Shown here piece by piece: positions 1 through 7,960 of a stretch of DNA of 10,061 bases. The stretch is from Larix sibirica. Its lineage: Eukaryota > Streptophyta > Pinopsida > Pinales > Pinaceae. The notes beneath the pieces are model-generated. The model was given only the letters and a program-made list of their open reading frames with translations, was not told the origin of the DNA and made no database searches. Location: positions 1 through 10,061 of the forward strand of contig NWUY0300123756.1 in the NCBI GenBank assembly GCA_004151065.3, in the 5' to 3' direction. Position 1 is the stretch's first letter; each line of letters opens with the position of its first letter. The translations under genes were made by a program, and so were the position numbers.

Positions 1-27
1 AGGTAAACCCAACAGAGGGTTTCCTTG

Positions 28-722
28 ATGTTGGTTCTATCCATCAACATTCGGGGATCGGGGCTACCCTCCAAGAATTATCCTTGAAGAGGTTGATATA
101 ATCTTATTGACCACAGGTTCTTTTCATTCAAGACAGTATGGCTAAGGGGGAGAACATTGTCCTTGACTTGCAAAGTCTACTTCCAGGTTGGACCTTCATC
201 GGTATTGATGCTTCTGGTCATTCTGGGGGCCTGATATCTGGATGGTTAACATCAAAGTGGCTCAATATCAACAGTTGGGCCACTCCTTTAATCTTAGAAG
301 TTGTGCTATTTTCTCGAGAGTTGGGATTGGAATTTTCCTTTGTTAATGTCTATGGTCCATACCATAATCGCGAAGCTTTTTGGAACCAACACAGACAAAA
401 CAAATTAATCTGGGTGGACCGTCTTATCCTAGGCGGTGACTTGAATTTCACGTTGGGGGAGGCAAAAATCTGGGGGAGATCATTCCAAAGAGACCCACTC
501 TCAGTTTTTTTCAGTAATATGCTCTCCTCCCATTTATTGATAGACATTCCTCCTATCCAACTCTGACCTATTTGACGGAACACAAGGAATGGCGAGGATC
601 TTATAGAAAAACATCTCGACCTTTTCCTGGTTAATGAAGGGACTATCACATCGGCATCATCCATCCAACAATGGGTCGGGATTGGAGGCCAATCCGACCA
701 TCATCCCATCCTGATTGAATTC
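28..722 (+). other. LINE endonuclease (EEP/APE-type) domain remnant
   Basis: This is the N-terminal endonuclease of ORF2, which in live elements nicks genomic DNA to prime reverse transcription. Visible motifs are an N-x-RG opening at about 49-60, FIQDS near 120-137 (the usual catalytic E in QET is D here), NVYGP at 345-359, GGDLNF at 432-449 with the metal-binding Asp and Asn, and SDHHPI at 693-710 with the catalytic Asp/His pair. Between the last two, two TGA stops (564 and 573) break the stretch that usually reads W-x-N-x-R-G, and the usual RLDR is HLDL. A frame change separates the first 20 residues from the rest. The order and spacing fit the family. Confidence 0.9.
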
Positions 723-1285
723 ACTGACACTGTTCGAAAACCGCCTAGTCCCTTTAAGTTTGATATGAGGTGGTTTGAGTATTAGGATTTCAATGATATG
801 GTTGTTCTAGAATGGACCCCTTATGACAGGGTTCTAGGATTAACGTCCGCGGTGCAGTTCAACAATAATCTCAAAAAGATAAAAAATCTTGCTATTCCTT
901 GGATAGAAACATAGCGAGCTGCCATTGCCAAAGAAATAAAGGATACTGAGAACAAGCTTGAGGGTTTTTACTCCACATATCCTGTAGGTTTCCCTACAGA
1001 TGATATCCTACAGGAGGTCCACTAGATGGAACATCGAATGAAGGACATGCTAAAGGAAGAAGAAGCATCTGCACATCTAAAAAGTCGGGCTCTATGGATC
1101 CAAAAAGGTGACGAGCACTCTAAATTTTTCCACAATTACATTCAACACTGGAAAAATATAAACCTCATATGGGAACTACATGATGATGAGGAATCCTACA
1201 TTCGGGGTTTTAAGCCCTTGTTGATCTTGGTGTTCAACATTTCAAAATTTTTTACACACAGGAACAGCCGAATAACATCCTGCAT

Positions 1286-2225
1286 ATGATAAATTTGGCA
1301 AAAGGATATCCTATGATGGTTAATGAAGAACGGGCTCAAGATCTCCAAAACCCTGTTTCCGTTGAGGAACTCCGGGTAGCGGTGGTCTCGATGCAACATG
1401 AAAAGAATCCAGGCCCAGATGGCTGGGCTATAGAATTCTATGAATACTTTATGGATCATTTTGAGAATGACATCCTTTCCGTCATTGAGGAATCTTGACT
1501 AAAAGGGAGGATACTTACGACATTTAAATCGACTTTCATAACACTCATTCCTAAAAGAGACAAGGGTCTATCATTTGTAGACTACCGTCTGATCTCTCTA
1601 TGCAATTGTATTTATAATATAACGACCAAAGTTATTGCAAATATGATTCGAGGGATTCTCACAGAGGGCATCTCACTGGACCAACATGCCTTCCTCAAAG
1701 GCCTCCTTATACAAAATGCTATCAGCACGACATAGGAGGTCCTACACACTACAAAGATAAAAAAAAGTACCGACTGTTACACTCAAAATTGATCTCCGGA
1801 GGGCATACAATCAAGTAAATTGGGTGTATTTGCAATTGACGTTATTACATATTGGTTTCCCTCTCCCAACTATTAACTGGATCATGTCGGCTGTGGTGAT
1901 GGTCTCTTTTGCTATCCTCATCAATGCATCAACATCTGCTTTCTTCCGACCAGAGAGGGGATTGTGTCAAGGGTGCCCCATGACACATTTACTGTTTCTA
2001 CTTATTGTTGAAGGTTTGAGTTGGGCGATCAAAAGAACTAAAAGTAGGGGATCATTCTATGGTTTCAAGTTCACGGAAAACATGAGTGTGACGCACCTAT
2101 TATTTGTCAATGATATTTTGATCTTTGATGATGGCTCTCGATGGGACCTACTCCAGATTAAAAAGATCTTTGATTGGTTTGAACTAGCTATATGTATGTC
2201 CATCGATTCCCCAAAATCATCCATC
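1286..2225 (+). other. LINE reverse transcriptase domain remnant
   Basis: This is the RNA-dependent DNA polymerase of ORF2. Motifs in order are NPGPDGW (1406-1426), an ITLIPK-like segment and a D-Y-R-L-I-S-L-C-N block (about 1540-1605; usually D-F-R-P-I-S-L), a QHAFLKG block (about 1683), motif A KIDLRRAYNQV (from about 1785, with the catalytic Asp at 1791-1793), RGLCQGCP (about 1956-1979), and the active-site box F-V-N-D (2103-2114) where functional elements have F/Y-A-D-D. The first Asp of the pair has become Asn and the preceding Ala has become Val, so catalysis would be lost even without the stops at 1496 and 1733 and the shift at the A8 run. A K-S-x-I segment (about 2214-2225) follows, as in the family. 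Confidence 0.92.
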
Positions 2226-2398
2226 TATGTCATGAATTTACAGTATTTACAAATCGATTGGATTTATCATTTGTCCCCATATGAAATTGTTGATATGAAT
2301 AATGGGTTACATTATTTGTGTTTTACTATAAAACCCAATGATTATGGGATCAAGGATTGGCCGTGGCAGGTATGTAGAGTTGAGAAGCGCACACAACT

Positions 2399-3413
2399 TT
2401 GGTGCAATTTCTGGCTTTCCAAGGGGGCAGACTTGTTCTTATTAAGTCGATCCTTGAAGCCCTCCCTGTTTATTGGATGACTATCGCACATATTCCAACA
2501 ACTACTCTCAAAAACATTAGGAAGATCTGTAGCACCTTTCTATGGCAGCAGTTGGATCTTAATAGTACCTTTCATTGTATCGCATGGACCGACTTATCTC
2601 CCAAAACCTTGGGGAGGATGGGGCATCAAACATCTAACTAGTTTTGCAAAAGCACTGGTTGCAAAATTTATCTGGCGTGTTATAAACTATAGGAACCTAT
2701 GGACTTTTGTGATTTTCCACAAGTATATTTCCCCACTCTCCATAGAGGAATGGATCCGGGGTCGGAACCCATCTCACCGGAATATTTCAAATATGTGGAG
2801 AGATGCTCTTGATGCATTTGATCTTATGGTTGAAGGCCTCATCAGGAAAATAGGCAACGAGGAGTCAGTACGTCTGGGTATTGATCCTTGGATAGGAGGA
2901 GAGGAAGCATACATTTTTCCTCCCAATATGATGGAGCAGTTATAGAACAAGGGTATCATTTACTTAGCACATATTCAGGACTATGCTGCTACTAGTTTCT
3001 CTTCTCAAGGATGGATTGAAGTGGGATTCTTTGGTTTTACTGACAAAGAGCAATAGATATGGACTTATTATCTTACGGCTCTCAAGAATTCTTCAATTCG
3101 AATGAACTACCTCCCAGATGTGTTATGCTGGCACCAGAATTTGGATGGAGGGGTATACACACCCAAAATAGGCTATGAAGTAATCCTATCTCAGAGGGCG
3201 GATCAGGATACACCATGGTGGATGCCTATTATTTGGAAATTGGAATGCCCCCAAAAACTTAGATTATTTGTATGGCTTGCGCTCATGTACCGCATTCCTG
3301 TTTGGTACTTCTTACAGAGGAAAATTTACACTGGGCCTGGGCGCTGCCCACTGTGTAAATCAGATGAAGAGACTATTGAGAATTTATTCATTACATGCTC
3401 ATATGGATCATAG
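2399..3413 (+). other. LINE ORF2 post-RT region and zf-RVT zinc-binding domain remnant
   Basis: After the polymerase core comes the typical plant-LINE connection. It reads GGRLVLIKSILEALPVYWM in frame 2 (about 2420-2480), an FLW block and PK-x-W-GGWGI across a frame change near 2605-2615, then A-L-V-A-K-F-I-W-R. The zf-RVT region follows, with D-V-L-C-W, GVYTPKIGYE, IWKLECPQKLRLFVWLA and CPLC (Cys codons 3345 and 3354), ending in E-N-L-F-I-T-C (Cys codon 3396). Family members usually have His where Asn is encoded at 3381-3383, so one zinc ligand appears lost. TAG stops at 2943, 3054 and 3411 interrupt the frame. The role in live elements is probably nucleic-acid binding. Confidence 0.88.
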
Positions 3414-3699
3414 ATGTGGAATTCCATAGCGGTGCTCAAGGGCATCCACTACAATTTGTCGGGCATAGACTTGTTAGAGGCTCTGCATACCTGGCATAAA
3501 GATCTGATAGCCTCCGAAGTTTCGGCTCTGCCTTATCATATTATTTGGTCTATTTGGAAAGCTTGGAACGTAGCTATATTCGAGGAAACATTGATCCCTT
3601 CACTGGTCTATGCTCATAAGAGCATTGTTATGATGGGTGCGTCCACTCGACTGACCAGTGAACGGCACCCTCAGACCATCTCGGTGGAACAGATTGATA

Positions 3700-4139
3700 G
3701 ATCAATCCCTTCTTGTTTTTTCGATGGATCTGCCAATGGGATTCCACATTCAAGTGGTTTTGGCAGCATTTTATATTTCGACACACAACAGTGGACCAAA
3801 ATTGCAGCAGCATTGGGTCTTGGGACGAATAACCAGGCAAAATTATTAGCTGTAAAATACATGCTCCTTTTGGCTTACTCCCTAGGCATTCGGAGCCTGC
3901 AATCCATCAGAGATTCTCTCCTCATCATTAACTGGCTAAACTTGGCTTGGAAACCGAGGAACATATCTCTTGAGGCCATCTATGAGGATGTCATCCGGAT
4001 TAAGTAGATGTTTCAACACATATCCTTCCAGCGTGTTCATTGGGAAAGAAATTCAGAGGCTGATTTACTTTCAAATATTGGACTTCAATATGCTGTAAGT
4101 ATTTGGAAACAATGGTCATGCAATAACGACACGATCTAG
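3700..4139 (+). other. LINE C-terminal RNase H domain remnant
   Basis: This RNase HI-type fold cleaves RNA in RNA-DNA hybrids. The sequence shows FDGSANG (first catalytic Asp codon 3723-3725) and NNQAK (3828-3842), where the family has N-N-x-A-E, so the second catalytic acid is replaced by Lys. R-D-S follows (3909-3917; usually G-D-S, Asp retained), and after an in-frame TAG at 4005-4007 the end motif H-W-E-R-N-S-E-A-D appears (4038-4064). The frame then runs to TAG 4137-4139, the probable native stop. The Glu-to-Lys change alone predicts inactivity. Finding this domain directly after zf-RVT places the element in an RNase H-bearing plant LINE clade. Confidence 0.9.
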
Positions 4140-4381
4140 GAGGATGATTCGAGACCTTTTCCTTTTTGAGCAGGCACAATCTATATAATTCATTCACATC
4201 TAGCGACAATTGATGCCTCTATAGAAAATAAATATACCAGTCATATATATTGCAAATTTTTGTAAGGGATCCTTCTAAATGGAACTGTCCAACATGACTC
4301 TCATAATAGAAGCCATTTTGGGCTATGTAAAAAGTATTTTCTTAATTAAAGAAAGTGCATCTTTTTTTCCGTGAAAAAAAA
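4140..4381 (+). other. LINE 3' UTR and A-rich 3' terminus
   Basis: This is about 240 bp of non-coding sequence between the ORF2 stop and an A8 tract. The last 40 bases run TTAATTAAAG, AAGTGCAT, a T7-CC run, GTG, then A8. The second LINE copy (6243-7030) ends in a similar pattern (AT-rich hexamers, CTTTTTT, GG, A10), which supports 4381 as the element boundary. Downstream sequence (TATG then A6) may be a decayed continuation of the tail. Confidence 0.65.
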
Positions 4382-5180
4382 TATGAAAAAACTCCTTTGA
4401 TTCATCAGAATTTTTGGTGCTTAGAAAATAACTTCTTTATGAGTATCACCTCTACACGAGGTATACCGCCCATTGCACCATCTCTTATCAAAGGAAGAAG
4501 AGCACTTAGTGTCACCCCATTTCCATTAGAGAGAGAATAATAATATATGTAGTGTCATTCAACTCTTTCGATCTTCTTTTTCTTTAGATGATGATGGTGG
4601 GAATGAAGGACATTTCAGATATTGATCAGATAATTGTCCCCCTGCAATAGGATGATATCAACTAGTCGGCACACATAATTAACTCATCATATGCTATACA
4701 TCACATTGCGTAAATAATAAGCCTGACAACTTGTAGGACCGAAGTATAGAAAGCATGCTTAGATACGAATATGTAAGATCCCTTCGTAGATTCCCTATGA
4801 TTAAACATAAATCATATTGTTTTTTTTCAAAACCACAAGCAATAACCTTTCTTGCAATGGGATGACGACAACATTTCAACACTAACTAATTCATACTCAC
4901 CATTGTATGCCCATAAATTATGTTGTGGCAAACGATGAACTAAAACTAAGTAAGGGTGGAGGCTCTTTGTTGTGGCAAACGATGAACTAAAACTAACTAA
5001 GGGTGTAGGATCTTTTTGACTTGCACTTAAGCTCCTAGGTATCACATGCATAATAAATGTCCCCAATTTATCAATTCCTTCTACACATCCAATATCTCAA
5101 ATGTTTTGGCAACACTTTGTTTAGGTAGCCAATACTAGCTCATCCTCTAACTCTCTCTAGTGATACCTTTTTGTCATGAT
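4382..5180. other. AT-rich intergenic sequence, no recognisable gene
   Basis: I see no gene here. Short open stretches on both strands (for example minus-strand frames around 4694-4882 and 4827-5066) give peptides without recognisable motifs. The minus-strand reading right of 5066 is broken by several stops, so at most a very decayed coding remnant could be present. The only clear structure is the 47-bp tandem duplication at 4921-5014. Confidence 0.6.
4921..5014. repeat. 47-bp tandem duplication, two copies
   Basis: The units are 4921-4967 and 4968-5014. Both open with TGTTGTGGCAAACGATGAAC and continue with an A-rich and then G-rich stretch. Only about three substitutions separate them (for example AAGTAAGG against AACTAAGG), so the duplication is fairly recent relative to the surrounding LINE decay. 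Confidence 0.9.
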
Positions 5181-5501
5181 GTGTGGGACTCTATATTTGG
5201 TTAATGCTCACATATATATCTTTTTATACTCTTGTGAATCAACTTCCTTGTTGGGCAATCTTTCAACAATGTCAATCATAGTTGTGACAACTATAAGGTG
5301 TATTATTTGGATATTATCCACGTGAAATAATAAGGGACAATTCAACAAGAAGCCATCTAAATATTCGACGATTTGGCCCGGATGGGGGCTTTTTGCCGGA
5401 ATCCGACATTTTTTTATTTTGCAAAATCTGAATTTAACTGTGTTTTAATGGCGATTTTGATGGTAGAAACAGATTCAACACCATCAAAAATCCATGAGGC
5501 A
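5181..5501. repeat. Roughly 320-bp direct repeat, copy 1 (ends at N)
   Basis: This copy starts GTGTGGGACTCTATATTTGG and ends CCATGAGGCA. It matches 5503-5822 over its whole length with about nine substitutions, nearly all C/T or G/A transitions, and one length change in a T run (T7 against T6), giving about 97% identity. It stops exactly at the undetermined base 5502. I recognise no coding content or mobile-element termini. It may be an unmerged contig overlap and not a genuine duplication. Confidence 0.95.
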
Positions 5502-5502
5502 N
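5502..5502. other. Single undetermined base at repeat junction (probable contig join)
   Basis: This is the only N in the window, and it lies exactly between the two copies of the direct repeat. A one-base placeholder between overlapping sequence ends is typical of scaffolding where an overlap was not collapsed. Confidence 0.8.
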
Positions 5503-5822
5503 GTGTGGGACTCTATATTTGGTTAATGCTCACATATATATCTTTTTATACTCTTGTGAATCAACCTCCTTGTTGGGCAATCTTTCAACAATGTCAATCA
5601 TAGTTGTGACAACTATAAGGTGCATTATTTGGATATTATCCATGTGAAATAATAAGGGACAATTCAACAAGAAGTCATCTAAATATTCGATGATTTGGCC
5701 CGGATGGAGGCTTTTCGCCGGAATCCGACATTTTTTATTTTGCAAAATCTGAATTTAATTGTGTTTTAATGGCGATTTTGATGGTAGAAACAGATTCAAC
5801 ACCATCAAAAATCCATGAGGCA
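5503..5822. repeat. Roughly 320-bp direct repeat, copy 2 (starts after N)
   Basis: This is the second copy of the 5181-5501 sequence, starting at the base immediately after the N. Sequence right of 5822 (CCCAAAATTTC) is unique, as is sequence left of 5181. That is the geometry expected when the end of one contig and the start of the next carry the same roughly 320 bp. The open frame crossing the N at 5373-5603 is a by-product of this join and not a gene. Confidence 0.95.
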
Positions 5823-6042
5823 CCCAAAATTTCAAAGTTTAACAGCTGTAACCAAGATTTTAAAAAATTTCTATCGGAATTCGTACCAGAAAAATCCAAT
5901 TTTTTTCATTCGAAATCGTCGAACTTTTAGACTACTTGATTCAACAAACATGGAGAGAATAACTCACAATAATAATAAAACTAATAGATAAAGATAAGAT
6001 CCAACTACTTCATGAGAATATGATACTATCTCACCTAATAAG
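5823..6042. other. AT-rich spacer, no gene seen
   Basis: This is unique AT-rich sequence between the 320-bp repeat and the 135-bp repeat. I found no open frame of note, no RNA gene and no element termini. Confidence 0.6.
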
Positions 6043-6242
6043 AAAATCTTTCTTAGAAAGTTCTCAACTTTAAATGACACTATAAATATAGATGAGTGTT
6101 ATCCTCTTTAATTTACTAACTATACCTTAAACTACACCAGTGAAGGAACATTAATTTAATAACATTAATGAATTGATAAAATCTTTCATAGAAAGTTCTT
6201 AACTTTAAATGACATGCTATAAATATAGATGAGAATTATCCT
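6043..6242. repeat. 135-bp tandem repeat, unit 1 complete and unit 2 interrupted by a LINE
   Basis: Unit 1 spans 6043-6177 and unit 2 starts at 6178. The shared left part (6043-6105 and 6178-6242) reads AAAATCTTTC, TAGAAAGTTCT, AACTTTAAATGACA, then CTATAAATATAGATGAG. The rest of unit 1 (6106-6177, ending ATTAATTTAATAACATTAATGAATT-type sequence) has its counterpart not at 6243 but at 7031-7082, beyond the inserted LINE. Both left parts carry TATAAATA (6081-6088 and 6218-6225), which resembles a TATA box, but no gene start can be tied to it. Confidence 0.85.
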
Positions 6243-6910
6243 TGTTGCCAGAGTACAAGCTATCTACAGGTTCTTTATTACTCAGGATACTCCGAAGGGA
6301 CCTAGAAGCATGAAGTCTATGGCTTTCAAGGAGGATTACGCAGGCTATTTCGATGGGGCTTGTGAGATAGCTGATGGAAACTGTGGTTTAGGTGGAACTA
6401 TTGTTCTTGAGGATGGGGGAAGTATCATGTTTAAAGCCAATGGAGGAGTTGGTACCAATAACAGAGCTGAAGGATTGGCCTTGAGATTACTTTTGATTTT
6501 TGCGAAAGAAGAATAGGTAAACTCTCTACATATCTTCGGAGATTCTAAGCTCTGGATAAAAGCTATGCAAAAGGATCAACAGATTTCAAATTTGCATTTG
6601 AAAGGCATTAAGAGTAATCTTCGTAGGATAAAATTTGCTGGAATTATTATCCAGGTTATTTGCTGCTATAAGCTTTAGTAATGTCTTTTGTGAGCAGAAT
6701 GAGACTGCAGACCTACTGTTCAAGGAAGGGTTGCTTCTACCGTCGGGCATTTGCGAGAAGATTATTTGCAGGTCAACGGGCAACTACAGTTTTCTTAGTG
6801 GACAATATGTTTTGATTATGCTACCTTTCAGTTTGGATTATATTTTGCTTCCTTATATGAAGTTTTGGCACAAGTTCAGACCTTTTAAACATTTTGTAAA
6901 TCTGAATTAA
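6243..6910 (+). pseudogene. LINE ORF2 C-terminal RNase H fragment, frameshifted
   Basis: This is the RNase H domain of a truncated ORF2. Seen: Y-F-D-G-A (Asp codon 6352-6354), N-N-R-A-E (Glu codon 6469-6471) and F-G-D-S-K (Asp codon 6541-6543) in one frame, so three catalytic acids survive, unlike in the first LINE. An in-frame TAG at 6514-6516 lies between the second and third motifs. A +1 frame change between about 6630 and 6690 then moves the end motif E-Q-N-E-T-A-D (6692-6712) into the next frame, which stays open to the TAA at 6908-6910. The ATG at 6229 lies in host repeat sequence left of the element and is not a native start. This is a remnant with no expected product. Confidence 0.85.
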
Positions 6911-7030
6911 TAGTGACCCTTTAAATTTTTCCTAATATTTTCTATACCCTCAATGCAATGCACCTAAAAATTGTAATCGGTAAGTCAAAAGATTAAATAA
7001 ATTATGTCTTTTTTCTTTGGAAAAAAAAAA
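6243..7030 (+). mobile_element. 5'-truncated LINE fragment with poly(A) tail
   Basis: This is an independent LINE copy of a different subfamily from the first. It retains only the C-terminal RNase H end of ORF2 and a 3' UTR of roughly 200-250 bp, ending in GATTAAATAAATTATG, CTTTTTT and an A10 tail (7021-7030). The left boundary is set by where the 135-bp host repeat stops matching (about 6242), and the right boundary by the poly(A) and the resumption of the same repeat at 7031. 5' truncation is the usual outcome of target-primed reverse transcription. I could not see a clear target-site duplication; a short deletion of host repeat at the insertion point is possible. Confidence 0.82.
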
Positions 7031-7156
7031 TATACTATACAAACGAGAAGAATATTAATTTAATAACATCAATGAATTAGATTAAAAAAAATCTTTAAAT
7101 CTTTAATAAATATATAATTATAATAACATTGAGTTTTTAATTTTTTTTTTAACAAA
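7031..7156. other. Resumed right part of 135-bp repeat unit, then A/T-rich tract
   Basis: Positions 7031-7082 (TATACTATAC onward, with ATTAATTTAATAACATCAATG) match 6116-6177 of the first repeat unit, which shows the unit was split by the LINE. The rest consists of A and T runs, including T10 at 7141-7150, with nothing else identifiable. Confidence 0.7.
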
Positions 7157-7350
7157 ATACTTTTGTATCAAAAACATGTTATAATATTAAAAGAGATTTT
7201 GAAGTTATTTCTACTACCAATTAAAAAAACATATTGTATAAAAAACACATATTACTTTTGTATGAGAATATATTACAATATTAAAAGAGATTTTGAAGTT
7301 GAAAGTTTTCTTTCTACTAGCCATAAATTTTTTTATATGCAAAATATATT
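7157..7350. repeat. Roughly 94-100-bp tandem duplication, diverged
   Basis: Unit 1 is 7157-7250 and unit 2 about 7251-7350. Both contain TACTTTTGTAT, AATATTAAAAGAGATTTTG followed by AAGTT, and a TTTCTACTA element, with several small indels between them. Both are strongly AT-rich. The open frame through here (7163-7462) is a composition artefact, rich in Ile, Lys, Phe and Tyr without any domain. Confidence 0.8.
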
Positions 7351-7533
7351 CATTATCTTCCAATTTTGCATGATTAAGAATCCCGCTAAATTATTGTGCT
7401 TTCAAATCAGAAAGATATTGCGATTGATTCATGCTAGGATATTGTGCTTTCAAATGATGTGAAGGGATGCACACCCCAAACTGTAAGTCATTATATTTCA
7501 GCTAGAAAACTCATTATATCTATTAAAAAAAAT

Positions 7534-7592
7534 GATATACATAATTTAGCATCACATTCAACGATATACATAATTACATCATATCCGTGAAA
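7534..7592. repeat. Short 29-bp tandem duplication
   Basis: GATATACATAATT followed by ATCA/CATCA-type sequence occurs at 7534 and again at 7563. The second copy has small differences. Nearby, ATTGTGCTTTCAAAT is also present twice (7393 and 7441), and the rest of 7351-7628 shows no gene. Confidence 0.65.
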
Positions 7593-7628
7593 CATCACAT
7601 TCCGGACCTGTGTGAAACATTCCACATC

Positions 7629-7776
7629 AAACATAAGTAAGTAAAACCAAACTAAAAACTGTTAAATACCAAATTGCTTGTACAATTTTAACAGACAGAC
7701 ATCCAAACATAAGTAAAACCAAACTAAAAACTGTTAAATACCAAATTGCTTGTACAATTCTAACAGACAGACATCC
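7629..7776. repeat. 76/72-bp tandem duplication
   Basis: Unit 1 (7629-7704) and unit 2 (7705-7776) are almost identical. They differ by a four-base GTAA expansion in unit 1 and one substitution (AATTTTAAC against AATTCTAAC). Both contain CTGTTAAATACCAAATTGCT and ACAGACAGACATCC. The near identity indicates recent duplication or replication slippage. On the minus strand the sequence is T-rich, as plant introns are. Confidence 0.93.
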
Positions 7777-7901
7777 CAAGGTTGAGAAAAAGAAATTACA
7801 GACAATATCTTATTCATAATGGACTGCTGTATAGTGAACACTTACAATGAACAGTGTGATAAATTACATAATAATAATTTCAACTGGACAAAATTACAAA
7901 C

Positions 7902-7953
7902 CTGAAAATCAACCAGTGCCATGAGGAGATCATGGCATTGCCCCTTGACCACT
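7902..7953 (-). CDS. Candidate 52-nt internal exon, function unknown
   Basis: Read on the minus strand, a pyrimidine-rich stretch ends in CCCCTGCATAG, a good splice acceptor. After 52 nt comes CAG followed by GTTTGTAATT, a good donor. The middle reading frame is open for 17 codons and reads VVKGQCHDLLMALVDFQ, a balanced, protein-like sequence. One other frame has a stop. The flanks are T-rich on this strand, as expected of plant introns. The exon would begin by supplying the third base of a split codon and end in phase 0. It could belong to the same gene as the 8347-9141 block upstream, but I see no well-matched donor there that gives the needed phase. Inference only; no family recognised. 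Confidence 0.3.
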
Positions 7954-7960
7954 CTATGCA

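Larger units (their letters stand above)
28..4139 (+). pseudogene. LINE ORF2 polyprotein pseudogene (EN-RT-zf-RVT-RNase H)
   Basis: In a live element this roughly 1,370-codon protein nicks target DNA, reverse transcribes the element RNA at the nick and degrades RNA in the hybrid. The likely start is ATG 28-30 (M-L-V-L-S-I-N-I-R-G), which matches the usual ORF2 opening with an N-x-RG motif. The best path uses frame 1 to about 90, frame 3 to about 1200, frame 2 to about 1755 (shift near an A8 run at 1759-1766), frame 3 to about 2400, frame 2 to about 2605, then frame 3 to the terminal TAG at 4137-4139. In-frame stops on that path start at 99 (TAA); 108, 564, 573 and 1496 (TGA); and 783, 912, 1023, 1733, 2943, 3054, 3411 and 4005 (TAG). 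No functional protein is possible. Domain identities are clear; exact shift points are approximate. Confidence 0.93.
1..4381 (+). mobile_element. Degenerate plant LINE (L1-type, RNase H-bearing) retrotransposon, 5' end outside window
   Basis: This is a non-LTR retrotransposon copy in sense orientation. Seen directly: ORF2 domains in LINE order (endonuclease, reverse transcriptase, zf-RVT, RNase H), then about 240 bp of non-coding 3' sequence ending in a pyrimidine run and an A8 tract (4374-4381). The first convincing ORF2 residues begin at about 28, so ORF1 (the RNA-binding gag-like protein of L1 elements) and the 5' UTR would lie left of the window. From family knowledge, a C-terminal RNase H after the zf-RVT region marks a plant L1 lineage. 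All coding capacity is destroyed by many stops and frame changes, so the element is old and non-autonomous. The left target-site duplication cannot be examined here. Confidence 0.93.

Noticed and set aside
350-664. Minus-strand 104-codon open frame opposite the LINE endonuclease
   Set aside because: It is the antisense shadow of a clearly identified domain and has no motif of its own.
4440-4540. Slightly GC-richer patch that might be an organelle-derived fragment
   Set aside because: I could not match it to any plastid or mitochondrial gene, and its 61-codon frame has no motif. A similarity search would be needed to claim transfer.
5373-5603. Open frame of 76 codons that includes the unknown base
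   Set aside because: It crosses the N and the junction of the direct repeat, so it is probably an assembly product. No protein features are visible.
5530-5745. Minus-strand 71-codon frame in repeat copy 2 with a protein-like look
   Set aside because: Continuing the frame past it meets several stops, no known motif appears, and the same segment is in both repeat copies. At best it is a decayed remnant.
6218-6225. TATAAATA ahead of the ATG at 6229, as a promoter for the RNase H frame
   Set aside because: The same box lies in the other copy of the host repeat with no gene behind it, it is too close to the ATG, and the frame is a broken LINE remnant.
7141-7150. T10 run as a possible poly(A) tail of a minus-strand retroelement
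   Set aside because: No element sequence could be recognised to its right on the minus strand. The area is simply AT-rich and duplicated.
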